Below are positions 48,366-59,312 of a stretch of 64,000 bases of DNA, piece after piece. Source of the stretch: Anniella stebbinsi (Eukaryota; Chordata; Lepidosauria; Squamata; Anniellidae); NCBI GenBank assembly GCA_029215795.1, contig JARDYH010000003.1:104750609-104814608 (forward strand), in the 5' to 3' direction. The translations under genes and the position numbers were made by a program. Numbering within the stretch: the stretch's first letter is position 1; every line of letters begins with the position of its first letter. Below the pieces are notes generated by a model. That model saw nothing but the letters and a program-made list of their open reading frames with translations. It made no database searches and was not told the origin of the DNA.

Positions 48366-49229
48366 GATAGCAAGTCAGCAAACCTGATAGCAAGCCAAGC
48401 ACTTTATTGCTATATCGTGGCGATGGTTGTGGAGAAGTTCTAGGAGAGAGGTTTGTCCTGACTCAAAACCTACGTATAGTATAGAGAGGGGAGTTTTTCA
48501 GCCTATGCAGAATGTGCAATCCCCACCTTCAAGAAAATGATAAGCTATCAAGGATTATCCACCACCACACAACAATTCATCCCTCCTTCTCTCTCTTTTT
48601 TCCATCTGAGACTTTCAACGTCCCATGTTAAACTGCCTTCAATATTCCATAGATCCTGGAAGTCACTGAGCATAAGAGCTCATTGGGCCTTTTCTTTTTC
48701 TTAAAATTTGTCCAAAAAAAGCCTTCTGCATTCCTACTAAGTTCCTTGCGTATACAACGTCTACTACCTTAATTTTGGGTGGTCCTATTTCACTTCCAAA
48801 TTGTTAGGCATGGGACCACCCAAATGGTATCTGTGGAGATGGATGGATGATAGAGCCTTTTTAACAGTGACACCATTTTTATGGTACTCTTTGCCTAGTT
48901 ACATCCAATAGGTTATTGAAAACTTGGTTTTGAATTCTGATTTTAATGTGTTGCCATTGTTTTCACTGTATTATTTCTTATTAATTGTACTATAGCTGTA
49001 TTGTAATGTGAGTCTATTCATTTTTATTATTTGTATTCATGGAAGCCAGTTTGTAATCCAGAAAAGCAGTGTAAAATCTTAATAATACTATGTAGTATAT
49101 AGCTCAGGAAGAGAGATAATCCACTTCAATGTTATTTACGTCTTCCTTTTGATTGAAAAATGTTCCTGATGAGTATGGGAAGAACTGTTTGTAATATGTG
49201 TTTTCCCCTTCTTTTTTAAAAAATAATAG

Positions 49230-49427
49230 GTTCATGTATTGGACAGACTGGGGAGAAGTGCCAAAGATAGAGCGTGCTGGGATGGATGGCTCGATCCGCT
49301 CAGTTATAATCAACGCAGACATTTATTGGCCAAATGGATTGACTTTAGATTATGAAGACCAGAAGCTCTATTGGGCAGATGCTAAACTGAACTTCATTCA
49401 CAGATCAAATTTGGATGGTACCCATCG
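49230..49427 (+). CDS. LRP6: LRP6 exon 3: propeller 1, blades 3-4
   Basis: 198 nt between acceptor AAATAATAG and donor CG|GTAAGA. It completes Gly150 and encodes residues 151-215 plus two bases of Arg216. YWTD lies at 153-156 and a YWAD variant at 197-200. Asn185, in the WPNGLTLDY segment, is present; in human LRP6 this residue contacts the NXI motif of sclerostin-type ligands, so the ligand-binding face looks intact. Residues 171-180 ([10 protein letters not shown]) are the main departure from the human sequence. The exon lies alone, 20.6 kb after exon 2 and 11.9 kb before exon 4. Its size matches the conserved vertebrate exon. Confidence 0.95.
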
Positions 49428-50147
49428 GTAAGAGTTGCGATTGGCATTTTAAAAAATCATTGTGATTCTCCCCCCCTAAACAAATACAACAGTGCTTTAC
49501 AAGGTGATGAACTAATCAGAGCCCTTGACTGCTGCGTTTATATTTCATTAAATTTCAGATGTTTGAGTTTAGAAGGATAATTTTGTTTTTACCTGCAAAT
49601 GGATATCAAACAGCTATTTGCTGAGAATCCCAAGAGGAAACTTCTTAACTTGTTTTGTTCCGAATTGAGACTACTTTAATCTTCACAAAATGCAGTTCTT
49701 CAGAGACACCTCTATACTCTATAACCTGGGATTTGACTGCAATGCTATAGTAACAATATTACCTGTTTCAGAAATGTGTTTGAATTCCTTACTTTGTCTT
49801 GAAAATTTTTCATGTGTGTGTGAGCACACACATACGCTCGCACACACTCTGAGAGATAGAGAGAAACTTATTAAATGCACAGAACAGATAGTAGTGTAAG
49901 CTTGTAAGCGGGAGTGCCCTGATTAAACTGGGTTTCTTTAATGTGTTAGATTCCAAAGAGCTTGGGAATGCTTAGTGGAACTTTATACAGTTTTCTTTGA
50001 ATAGTAGATTCCCATGCCATAACACAAACAGGTTTTGAAATCCCCTTCAGTTTGAAAGGATTATTACCATTCAGATGTCTGTTGGTAGGACTGGGCTGTT
50101 GTTCAGGAAACACAAGGTCAAAGACACAGCTACACATATTTTGGTCT

Positions 50148-50240
50148 ACTGAGATAGCCAGCCATACTGAGATAGCCAGCCATACAGAAGGAGGCATTTT
50201 TCAAGTGCCTCCTTCTGTGATTTGGAGGCACTTGAAAAAT
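50148..50240 (+). repeat. Tandem duplication followed by perfect hairpin
   Basis: ACTGAGATAGCCAGCCAT occurs twice in tandem (from 50,148), followed by a 13-bp perfect stem ACAGAAGGAGGCA / TGCCTCCTTCTGT with a 9-nt loop. TTGGAGGCACTTGAAAAAT just beyond can pair alternatively with the loop side. Confidence 0.6.
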
Positions 50241-51309
50241 GGTGCAATCCCATGCCTTCTTCTTCTAATCCCTAGTGTGATGGAAGGGGATAATCCCCAC
50301 CTTTCTTGCCAGATTAAGGCTGCAATGCCATATACACTGATCTGTGAGTAAGGACTTCTCTGGCAACATACATAGGATTGCACTGTAAAAGATATGCCGG
50401 CTACTGGGAAGCAGTTGTATATGTAACCTCTTATCCAAAGCAGTCTGAGCGTAGAGATAGTTATATTATTATGTTTGGTTTTACTATATTTAATATTTTC
50501 TGTTATATTTGTGTTTAATTTAGAATGCTTTGGAAGATGGGTGGGGTGTAAATTATGGTAATGTATAATAAGTGTAGGATAATTATAGAAACACCTAGGA
50601 AAAGGCACTTAAAACAATTATTTTATCATTTGTTTTATGTGCATTGAAGTAGAGAAAAAATTAGCAGTATAAAAATGCCCTTACATCCTATACCTTTCAG
50701 TTATTGACAGTGTTGGGGGAAAGAACAAAGAAATATTTCGCTTAACAAATTGTACTATTGTCCTCTTTCTGATGAGAGCAGAACTCCGAACTTGAGTAAT
50801 GGGTACCCTTTAAATCAGCCCTCATGTAAACAGAAAACTGACCACATGCAGGACACAAAATGATAGCCTGCTACAATACAAATTGCAGGCTGAGGGTGGT
50901 TTCTCTTGTAATTATAAAAGAACCATAGTTTGCATACTTGTGGCTTGTTCAGTTTGCTTTTGACAGCTGATCTTTCTTTTTAAATTGTAAGTGAGTTTGC
51001 AGCCCAAATATATTTGAGCTATACAAGATTATACTGTGTGTTGGATTACCATTTTTTTAAAAAAAGTTATATCAGAAAGACCACTAAATTCATGGATGAA
51101 TAGTACAGGCCATCACATGTATTGAGGATAGACAACTTCTGTATTCTTGGGATGGGGGCTCTCTTGACAGTCGCCTTGGTCTCATACATCATGGCTCTTC
51201 TTATGTACTTGCCTTTTTATGAGTAAGGGGAGCATGTTAGAAGCATGTATGAGTAAGGGGAACATGATGGAAGAAAATCATGCACAGTGTGGAAAAAGTG
51301 TACTTATCT

Positions 51310-51670
51310 CAGAATATTAGAACCTGAGAACATCTAATAAAGCTGAATGTTCAAGACTGGCAAAAGGAAGTATTTTTTCACACACACAACACACAGTTAA
51401 TTTATGGAACTGACTACCACAATATCTGGTAATCGCCAACAACTTAGATGGCTGTAAAGATGATTAGACAAAATCATGGTGGCCAAGGCTATGAATGGCT
51501 ATTGGTCATGATTCCACTAAATGCCAGTTGCTGAGAAACAACAGCAGGTGAAGACTAGTGCCCTCACATCCTTCTTGTGGACTTCCCATGGGTATCTGGT
51601 AGGTCACTGTGTGGAAACAGGATGCTGGACTAGCTAAGCATTTGGTCTGCTCTAGCAGGGCTCTTACGTT
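51310..51670 (+). mobile_element. LINE 3' end, CR1/L3-like family
   Basis: TATGAATGGCTATTGGTCAT, GCCAGTTGCTGAGAAACAAC, GGTATCTGGTAGGTCACTGT and AGGATGCTGGACTAGC in order. The best-preserved copy of this family in the window. A shorter piece lies at 51,130-51,215. Confidence 0.65.
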
Positions 51671-51730
51671 AGGCAGAAAGAGAGGGCCTTTTTGTTACAA
51701 ATTGCTAGGATTCTGTGGTAAGATACAGAG

Positions 51731-52759
51731 CGAGTTCGGACAATGCCATAGTCAACCATGTGTTAATAGTCAACTCCATGGTTAATTATTTAGGAGGTAC
51801 TCCCCACATGATATGATAATAATCAACTGTGAGCTGACTATTAACTAAATGTGTTTCAACTATTAACTAATCCTGCCCACCCCCATCCCCCTTGTACCAG
51901 GTCCCCCAACTGTCGGTGCCTGGTGGCATGCCTAAGCCCACATGGGGCTCTCCCAGCAAACTGAAGCCACACTCTGCTCTTCCTGCTCTGTTGCGCAGCC
52001 GTGCTTCTGGAACGTTCCTGTTCCGGGCTGGGGCACTGTGATTAGCAGTTCCCCATGTGTTCCCCGGGACGTGCACCTTCTGTCTTTGAGTGGAAGGATT
52101 TCTCCAGCTTTAAGTGTCAAGCTGCAGGATAAATCCTTCCACTCCCCACCCCCGATTGCCACAAATGGGCTTGGAAATTGGGGTGGGTGGAAGGATTCCT
52201 CCTGTGGCTTGTCTTTTAAAGCTGCAGGAGAAATCCTTTGCATGGTAATGGGAGGATGGCTTGGGGATGGAAGCCACTGATCATGGCACCCTGTCCCACC
52301 CAGTGACGGGACATCCACATCCTGGGGAGCATGTGGAGTCCGATCATGGTGCCCCACAAAGGGATAGGACATGTACCTCTGGGGAAGCATGGCCGTGCAA
52401 CGGAGAAGGAGCAGAGTGCAGTTCCTGCTCATTGGGGGAGGCACACCACCAGGTACTGACCCCCTTGCACTGATACATGTCTGTGGAGCCCCGCTGGGCA
52501 AGAGCGGCAGGGGTTTCTGCCACTCTTGCCTCACAACTCTGTAGGCATGAGTCAATCGAACCCGCCACATGACACAATAATCAACACTTGTGCAAATAGT
52601 CAACTCTGCACACCTTTGATTATTTGTGTTGCTTATTTCAGGGAAATAACCAACCGTGGTGTAGAAAAGACATCAGATGACACAGTAGTCAATGGATGAC
52701 TATTTAAGCAATGATTGACTATTTAATCAACCATTGACTATTGTGTCATCTGAACCCGG
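51731..52759 (+). mobile_element. 1.03-kb terminal-inverted-repeat element
   Basis: The left end CGAGTTCGGACAATGCCATAG and the right end (reverse complement CCGGGTTCAGATGACACAATAG) form related inverted ends, both followed inward by TCAA and CCATG-like motifs. Related to the element at 53,039-53,264. The interior is GC-rich and holds a second hairpin with GGAAGGATT...AATCCTTCC. A 223-codon minus-strand frame inside has no family support. Confidence 0.55.
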
Positions 52760-53038
52760 TCAATAGCAGACTCAAAAACCTGAATGCAATTTTTATAATA
52801 CCTTCAGTTAGATAAAAGTTAGTTTCAATCCATTCACACTTCTTACATTCATTCAAATCCGCCAGTGTCGGAGCAATGGAACATGATGGCCACCCTAGAT
52901 CATATTATACCTAGAAGCAGGAGGTGCGCTTGCGCCCAGGGGTTTTCATGTCCTCAGAATTCTACTGAGTCCGGTGTATCTTAAATACTCTTTTCCCCAA
53001 GTCGTTGCACAATGTGGAAAAATATGTTCTTTGACTAT

Positions 53039-53264
53039 GGCTCAATTCGGACGACATGATAGTCAATGGAGGGGTAATAATCAACTTTACAGTTGTTCAT
53101 CTAGGAGGCACTCCCCACACAACATGGTAATAAATAATCAACTGTGGTGTGGATCAGGATCAGCGCTGAGTTGACTATGGCAGCATTCGGACGACACGAT
53201 AGTCAATACAACTGACGATTCTTACCCCCACACCAATTGTTTATTGTGTCGTCCGAATTGAGCC
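53039..53264 (+). mobile_element. 226-bp terminal-inverted-repeat element
   Basis: Perfect 18-nt terminal repeats GGCTCAATTCGGACGACA / TGTCGTCCGAATTGAGCC, flanked by TAT on both sides, a possible 3-bp target duplication. Inside, at about 53,170-53,205, TTGACTATGGC...ATTCGGACGACA repeats the left flank and end in direct sense. Confidence 0.75.
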
Positions 53265-54349
53265 TATGTGTCTTGTTTCTTTTGGAAATTTATTTTTCCA
53301 GTGTTAAAGGACATTACCTTCCTTAGAAGCCTGAACTGTTACTTACATAGCTTCACCTGTTGGCAACATTCCTGAATTATATGGCCATTGCCTCAGGTAT
53401 TGGGCTTATCTTGGAAGTTCCTCTTTCTATTGTTTTTTCCAAACACAGCTAATTAACTACATTATTGTTCACATTTCACAATCAACTGTGCAATTCCGCA
53501 TTCAGCTTTGCATATACATTTATTTGCTTTTACAAATTTTCCTTCTGATAACTTCCTACGTTTCTCCTGGTAACTTTCCTCCATTTAAACCACAGGAACC
53601 TATTCAGTCAAAGGGAGGCATTATATGATTTTACATGACATTAGTGACCTCCCAAGTGCTTTCCTTAAGCAGGGGTTCTTGGTGTCTCTTCATTATTATC
53701 TTTAGGCACCTGGCAAAGTCTATTTGTCCTCTTGTTTTTTAATGGCATCGGAGTTGGCCTTTTAGACATATATGATCCCTTTGGTTTGTTACTGGTTTGT
53801 GAATTATATTGACTTTTATGCTGCCTGGTTGTTATGTTTTTAGTATTAGGATATTTTCTTATCGTTTTCCACTGCGAACCACTTTGAAATATTTGTTTAA
53901 AAAGTGACATAAATACTAATACATATAAATGATTAAATCTTATGCATTTTGGGGATATGCGAAAAAGCTTGGCATAGTTGCCAGATCTTATGTGAGAAGT
54001 GGAGCTTAGAAGCTAAACTGGTACCTAGCAGTGCTTTCTGATAGGGATGGGGGATGGCAGTTAGTAAGTCAAGGGAAGGTTCTTGCTGTGCCTCCTGTCT
54101 CAGAGGCACAATTTGATTGACATGGTGGGGAGTAAATAGCAAAAGGTTTAAAACCAAACAGGAAATAACTGGTCCCTTATTTTGAGACCTTGCCCCTGGA
54201 AATCCTAAGAAGAAGCTTAGAACCTTTAGACTTGGCTAATCCTACTTAGCTACTATTTCAATAATGCTACATAAACTGTAGTCATCAGGCTGCCTGCATA
54301 GTTGTAACAATATTAAGATTTTACATTGTTCATTAGTGTGCCAGGGACT

Positions 54350-54705
54350 AATGAATCCTGTAACGTAGGTCAGTGTTCCCAGAGTTGTTGTGAATCAGCA
54401 AGTGTGCTCATGCACACTGCCTGGAAGCAACTAAACAACCCAGGGATGGCTGCTGTGATATGTGAGCAGGAACCCATCGGGGGAGAGACAAGCCAGAGTT
54501 CCTGGTTTACAGATCACAGTAAACAACCCAGGGACAGGCCATCCCAGGATTATTTAGCTGCTTGCACTCATAGCATCCCTGAGTTGTTTGGCTGCTCCCA
54601 CTTATAGCGAGAGCAATTGGGCAGCATGTACCAATCCCTCATTCACAGCAACCCAGCATTAAAAAAATAACTGGGTTGTTGTGACATGCAAACTGGGCCA
54701 CTGTA
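54350..54705 (+). mobile_element. Palindromic element, copy 2 of a family
   Basis: Repeated CAACCCAGGGA motifs, an inverted CCTGAGTTGTTTGG, and the end GTTGTTGTGACATGCAAACTG ahead of GGGCCACTG, which resembles the end of the 45-kb copy. Confidence 0.45.
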
Positions 54706-55755
54706 TTGCAGATGGAAGGGTTGAGTCTAGAAGGGTGGCTACCCTAAGATTACAAGTGAGACATGAAATCATGGCACATAGCTTACATATCTGTTACGTT
54801 GTACCACCTATGTGGACCGTTGTAGCATGATAATGGGAATAGCTTCTACATTGAAGCAGCAGCTGAAAGGGAAATAGTATAAAGAGATTTGTTTTGATTG
54901 TAGGTATCTTCTGGGCTGTGTGTAGCTTGGCGATGTGGGATTCTGGGAAACCTGAGTCATGATGCTGGCATTGATGGCATTGCTTGTCTTTGTAATAAGT
55001 TCAGCATGAGGATGTTAAATGCCACTTCTGTTCGCAGAATTAATAAGGGGTCCAGATAGACTTGCCAAGTGGCAGCGAAGGTTGTTACATCCATACACCG
55101 GAAACTGGTGGCTAGAGAGGGGTATATATTTTCACTCCGTTTTTAACACACTATATTTTTTAAGAAGTCATGATCTCACACTTGCATTCGTTTCAGTGGT
55201 TGTAAGGTTGGGTGGTGTTTGGCTAGACGCTATATTTAAATTTCCTAAAAGACCATGGCACTGTCCTCAGACTAGCAATTCAAGTGATTTGAAACACAGG
55301 AAGGAAAAGGAGGGAGATTTCACTAGTCTCCTGGTAAGAGTAAGAGGAGGAGGCAGCATATGGAAGGAAAAGAAAGTGCTTTGTACCTGTAATGTTTATA
55401 AGTCCATTTTACGTTTTCTGTTAGTTCTATCATGGCAGAATCAGGAGCAGTTCCAAAAGAGGTTTTACTTATGACACAGTCTCTCCATAGCTTATATCTG
55501 GTAGATAGACATGACAGATTATTTTTGGACTCAGCTGAAATACTTTTTTTTTTTCTAAAGCCAGACTTGCCTTGAATGCTTCTCTGCATTTTCCTGGGTC
55601 CATGAGGAATTGTAGACTATCCTCTCTGCATGATTGTGCAAGTAACCAGGCCCAATATTCCACCATGTTAAAGGGGTAATTGGGGTGGTGGTCATTCTAA
55701 CATTCATAATTGGAAGGGTGGTCATTCATAACATTCATATATTTGGTAAGGATAT

Positions 55756-55790
55756 AGAACAGCGTTCCCCCCTCCTGCTGCCCTCCAGAT
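55756..55790 (-). mobile_element. Palindromic hAT-like element, part split off by L2
   Basis: AGCGTTCCCCCCTCCTGCTG and CCCTCCAGAT match the outer end of the element whose remainder lies at 59,201-59,312. The L2 tail begins directly after CCAGAT. Confidence 0.55.
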
Positions 55791-55946
55791 TTTTTTAATT
55801 ATTATTTATTTATTTATTTCATTTCTAACCCACCTCTCCATCTAGATCGAGGCGGGGAACAACACCAAATATAAATATAAAACAATAAAATAGATAAACC
55901 GTTAAAACAGATAAAAACAACTACATTATTTAAAAACATCTTAAAA

Positions 55947-58934
55947 TTAAACTGGATAGGCCTGCCGGAAGAGAACAGTCTTCACGGCTTTCTTAAATTC
56001 CAGAAGACTGCTAATTTGTCGAATCTCCTCCGGCAGGCCATTCCACAGCCTGGGAGCGGCAGAATAGAAGGTCCTCTGGGTGACACTCGTCAGCCTAGTT
56101 CTGGCTGACTGGAGTAAATTCTTCCCAGAGGACCTGAGTGTGCAGGGCGGATTATACGGGAGAAGACGATCCCGCAGGTAACCTGGACCCAAACCATGTA
56201 GGGCTTTAAAGGTAATAACCAACACTTTATACGTCGCCCGGAAACTAATGGGCAGCCAGTGGAGTGATTTTAAGATTGGTGTTATGTGGTCACCCCTAGG
56301 TGTACCGGTGACCAACCTGGCTGCCATATTTTGAACTAATTGAAGTTTCCGGACTAGGCACAAAGGTAGCCCTATGTACAGCGCATTGCAGAAGTCGAGC
56401 CTCGACGTTACCAGTGAGTGCACTACCATCTTTAGGTCTTCCAACTCTAGGAAGGGGCGCAGCTGGCGTATCAGCCGAAGCTGATAGTAGGCACTCCTGG
56501 CCGTCGCATCTATCTGGGCTGTCATTTGGAGCGACGGATCCAGGAGTACCCCCAAGCTGCGAACACAGTCTTTCAGGGGGGGTGTAACCCCATCCAGAAC
56601 TGGTTGACACACCTCCAAACCCAGGTTGTGGCCTTTGACAGCAAGCACCTCCGTCTTGTCTGGATTCAGCTTCAGTTTGTTTTTCCTCATCCAGCCCATT
56701 ACCGCCTCCAAACATTCATTCAGAGGAGACACACTATCCTTAGCTGACGATGTTGTCGAAGGCACAGAGAAATATATTTGGGTGTCATCAGCGTACTGAT
56801 AGCACCCCGCCCCATGCCTCCGGATGATCTCTCCCAGCGGTTTCATATAAATGTTAAACAGCATTGGGGAAAGGATGGCACCTTGTGGTGCACCACATAG
56901 CAGCTCCTTCTTTGAAGAGCAGCTATCCCCAAGCATTACCATCTGGAACCTGCCCGAGAGATAGGACCGGAACCACTGAAGCACAGTGCCCCCGATTCCC
57001 AATCCCCTCAGGCGTTCCAGAAGAATACCATGGTCGATGGTATCGAAAGCTGCTGAGAGGTCCAGGAGTACCAACAGGGACACGCTCCCCCTGTCAATAC
57101 TCAGGCGTAGATCATCCACTAAGGCGACCATAGCAGTCTCAACTCCGTATCCTGCCCTGAAGCCGGTTTGAAATGGGTCTAGAAAATCTGTATCATCCAA
57201 AACTGCTTGGAGTTGGGAGGCAACTGCCCTCTCGATCACCTTGCCCAAAAACGGAAGATTTGATGCTGGCCTGTAGTTATTAAGGTCCAGAGGGTCCAGG
57301 GAGGGCTTTTTTAGAAGCGGCCGTACTACCGCCTCTTTTAAACATGTTGGAAAACTCCCCTCCCTGAGAGATGCATTAATAATACATTGTAGATGTGATC
57401 GAACTGCATCTCCTTCCTGGACAACAAGCCACGAAGGACAGGGATCGAGAGGGCAAGTGGTCGTCCTCACTTGTCCAAGCAGCTTGTCCACGTCCTCAGT
57501 ACTCACCAACTGAAACTGATCCAGTGTAATTCCACTCGCGGAGTTACTGGACACTCCATTGTCAGCTTCTGCTATAATGATGGCGTCTAAGTCGGCTCTT
57601 ATCCGAGAGATTTTATCTGTGAAATGGTCATTAAAGGCATCACAGCGAACTGCCGAAGGCTGTAAAATCGGGTTCGGGGGGGAAGGTGCCTGAGTTAGAC
57701 CCCTCACCACCCTGAACAGTTCTGCTGGACGCGAATTCGCAGACGCAATGCGTGCAGAGAAGAAAGCTTTCTTCGCTGCACGTATTGCCACTCCATAGGA
57801 ACGAAGATGTTTTCTATGTCGTGTCTTGTCAGATATAAGTCGAGTTTTCCGCCATCGTTGCTCCAGTCGTCGTCCTTCCCGCTCCAACTCCCTGAGTTCT
57901 TCAGTATACCAAGGTGCCCGATTAGGAGCGGGTCGGAGAGGACGTTTGGGGGCGATCGTGTCGATAGCCCTAGTTAGATCTTGATTCCAACTGTTAACCA
58001 GGGCTTCTACAGGATCGTTGATGATACCAGCCATAGAACCCTCTAAGGCTTTCTGGAATCCAAGAGGATCCATCAGCCTTCGAGGGCGGACCATCTTAAT
58101 CGGTCCGCCACCCCTGCAGGGGCGGGTGGTAGCCGTGATACTAACCCTGACCAGAAAATGGTCTGTCCATGACAACACGGAGGTATTTAGCACCTCCGCC
58201 CACAGATCTGACTGTTCGGAACTGAAAACAGCATCGAGAGTGTGACCTGCTGAATGTGTAGGTCCAGAGACCAATTGGGATAGGGCCATGTTTGTCATGG
58301 ATGCCATGAACTCCCGAGCTGCACCTGACAAACTGGTCCCAAATGGGATGTTGAAGTCACCCAGGACCAAAAGCCTGGGCGAATCCAACACCAGCTCCGA
58401 GACCAGTTCCGTGAGCTCGGCCAGGGAGTCTGATATGCAGCGGGGTGGCTGGTACACTAACAGAATCCCTAGTCTATCCCTGGTCTTCAGACTCAGGTAC
58501 ACACACTCGATGTGATTCAATTCACGGACAGGAAGTCTGGTCAGGTTAAGATTATCCTTGTAAACCACAGCTACTCCGCCCCCCCACCCACTTTCCCTCA
58601 CCTGCTCACTGACACAGTACCCAGCTGGGAGGGCCTGGACCCATGTCGGGCCACTGTCATCTCCCAGCCAGGTCTCTGTGAAACATGCCAGGTCGGCCTT
58701 CTCATCTAGAAGAAGATCATGGATGATGTTTGTTTTATTTTTAACCGACCTGGCATTACATAGGAGCAAAGAGAGGTTTTGTGGGTGGCCTGGTTCGTTC
58801 TCCAAGATCCCCGGGGTAGCAGGGCGACTGGAAGGTAAGATAGGTGTTAGATATCTATCTCTCCTTCCCCTGTAACGGCATTTCACCCTGCTATCGCTAT
58901 ATCTCCCTTTGCCCTGCACAACACAAATTGCCAC
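55947..58934 (-). CDS. L2 LINE endonuclease-reverse transcriptase (995 aa)
   Basis: Encodes the enzyme that nicks target DNA and copies LINE RNA by target-primed reverse transcription. Residues about 53-270 are an apurinic-type endonuclease: LLLCNARSVKNK, TETW (Glu87), GDFN (Asp193) and SWTDHF (His259). The reverse transcriptase spans about 535-800: NNYRPASNLPFLGKVIERA, LLDLSAAFDTIDH (Asp625), GAPQGAILSPMLFNIY and YADD (714-717). The C-terminal LHWLPISFRATYKVL and LWNGLPEEIR are typical of the L2 clade of Jockey-type LINEs. All catalytic residues I can check are present and there is no stop. No separate ORF1 was found. The first ATG is used; the N-terminal 50 residues are basic. Promoted from its own 5' region and antisense to LRP6. 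Confidence 0.9.
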   Translation of the reverse strand: MAICVVQGKGRYSDSRVKCRYRGRRDRYLTPILPSSRPATPGILENEPGHPQNLSLLLCNARSVKNKTNIIHDLLLDEKADLACFTETWLGDDSGPTWVQALPAGYCVSEQVRESGWGGGVAVVYKDNLNLTRLPVRELNHIECVYLSLKTRDRLGILLVYQPPRCISDSLAELTELVSELVLDSPRLLVLGDFNIPFGTSLSGAAREFMASMTNMALSQLVSGPTHSAGHTLDAVFSSEQSDLWAEVLNTSVLSWTDHFLVRVSITATTRPCRGGGPIKMVRPRRLMDPLGFQKALEGSMAGIINDPVEALVNSWNQDLTRAIDTIAPKRPLRPAPNRAPWYTEELRELEREGRRLEQRWRKTRLISDKTRHRKHLRSYGVAIRAAKKAFFSARIASANSRPAELFRVVRGLTQAPSPPNPILQPSAVRCDAFNDHFTDKISRIRADLDAIIIAEADNGVSSNSASGITLDQFQLVSTEDVDKLLGQVRTTTCPLDPCPSWLVVQEGDAVRSHLQCIINASLREGSFPTCLKEAVVRPLLKKPSLDPLDLNNYRPASNLPFLGKVIERAVASQLQAVLDDTDFLDPFQTGFRAGYGVETAMVALVDDLRLSIDRGSVSLLVLLDLSAAFDTIDHGILLERLRGLGIGGTVLQWFRSYLSGRFQMVMLGDSCSSKKELLCGAPQGAILSPMLFNIYMKPLGEIIRRHGAGCYQYADDTQIYFSVPSTTSSAKDSVSPLNECLEAVMGWMRKNKLKLNPDKTEVLAVKGHNLGLEVCQPVLDGVTPPLKDCVRSLGVLLDPSLQMTAQIDATARSAYYQLRLIRQLRPFLELEDLKMVVHSLVTSRLDFCNALYIGLPLCLVRKLQLVQNMAARLVTGTPRGDHITPILKSLHWLPISFRATYKVLVITFKALHGLGPGYLRDRLLPYNPPCTLRSSGKNLLQSARTRLTSVTQRTFYSAAPRLWNGLPEEIRQISSLLEFKKAVKTVLFRQAYPV

Positions 58935-58964
58935 TCCCTGACACCTTCTAACTGCCGTTCAGCT

Positions 58965-59198
58965 GGCTCCAGTGTTGTCACTCCAGCCTCTGTTCAGCCC
59001 GGGCTTCTCAGAAGGAGGGTGAGGGAGGGGAAGGCTACAATGTCCTGTTTGCCTCTTTCTTTCCTCCACTCCGGTGTTATCACTCCAGCCTCTGTTCAGC
59101 CTGGGCTTCTCAGGAGGAGCGTGGGGGAGGGGAAGGCTATGATGTCCTGCTTGCCTCTTTCTTTTCCTCTCCACTCTGCTGTTGTCACTCCAGCCTCT
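58965..59198 (-). repeat. Tandem repeats in the L2 5' region
   Basis: A unit of about 105 bp is present slightly more than twice. Each copy has TCACTCCAGCCTCTGTTCAG, GGCTTCTCAG-AGGAG-GTG, GGGAGGGGAAGGCTA and ATGTCCTG-TTGCCTCTTTC. It lies immediately upstream (minus sense) of the L2 ORF, so these are probably promoter monomers. GC-rich. Confidence 0.75.
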
Positions 59199-59200
59199 TG

Positions 59201-59312
59201 TTTGAGATTACAAGTCCCAGCATTCCTGACCATGGGACATACTGACTTGCAATGATGGGAGTAGTAGTCCAACACCTTTGGAGGGCACCAGGTTGGGGAA
59301 GGGCTGCTCTAA
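59201..59312 (+). mobile_element. Palindromic hAT-like element, main part
   Basis: GAGATTACAAGTCCCAGCAT is answered by GATGGGAGTAGTAGTCCAAC, then CTTTGGAGGGCACCAGGTTG and GGGAAGGGCTGCTCT. Continuation of the piece at 55,756-55,790, separated by the L2. Confidence 0.6.

Larger units (their letters stand above)
55791..59200 (-). mobile_element. Near full-length L2-type LINE
   Basis: Antisense to LRP6, in intron 3. From its 5' side it holds a tandem-repeat 5' region (58,965-59,198), one uninterrupted ORF (58,934-55,947), and a short 3' UTR ending in an AATA tail (TTTATTTATTTATTTCAT on the plus strand). The 3' end (AACCCACCTCTCCATCTAGA on the plus strand) recurs in shorter L2 copies of the window. 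Intact coding and conserved ends imply recent insertion. It interrupts a short palindromic element. Confidence 0.88.

Noticed and set aside
51932..52603. 223-codon minus-strand ORF as a gene
   Set aside because: It lies inside a GC-rich inverted-repeat element, is low in any recognisable motif, and overlaps open frames on the other strand.
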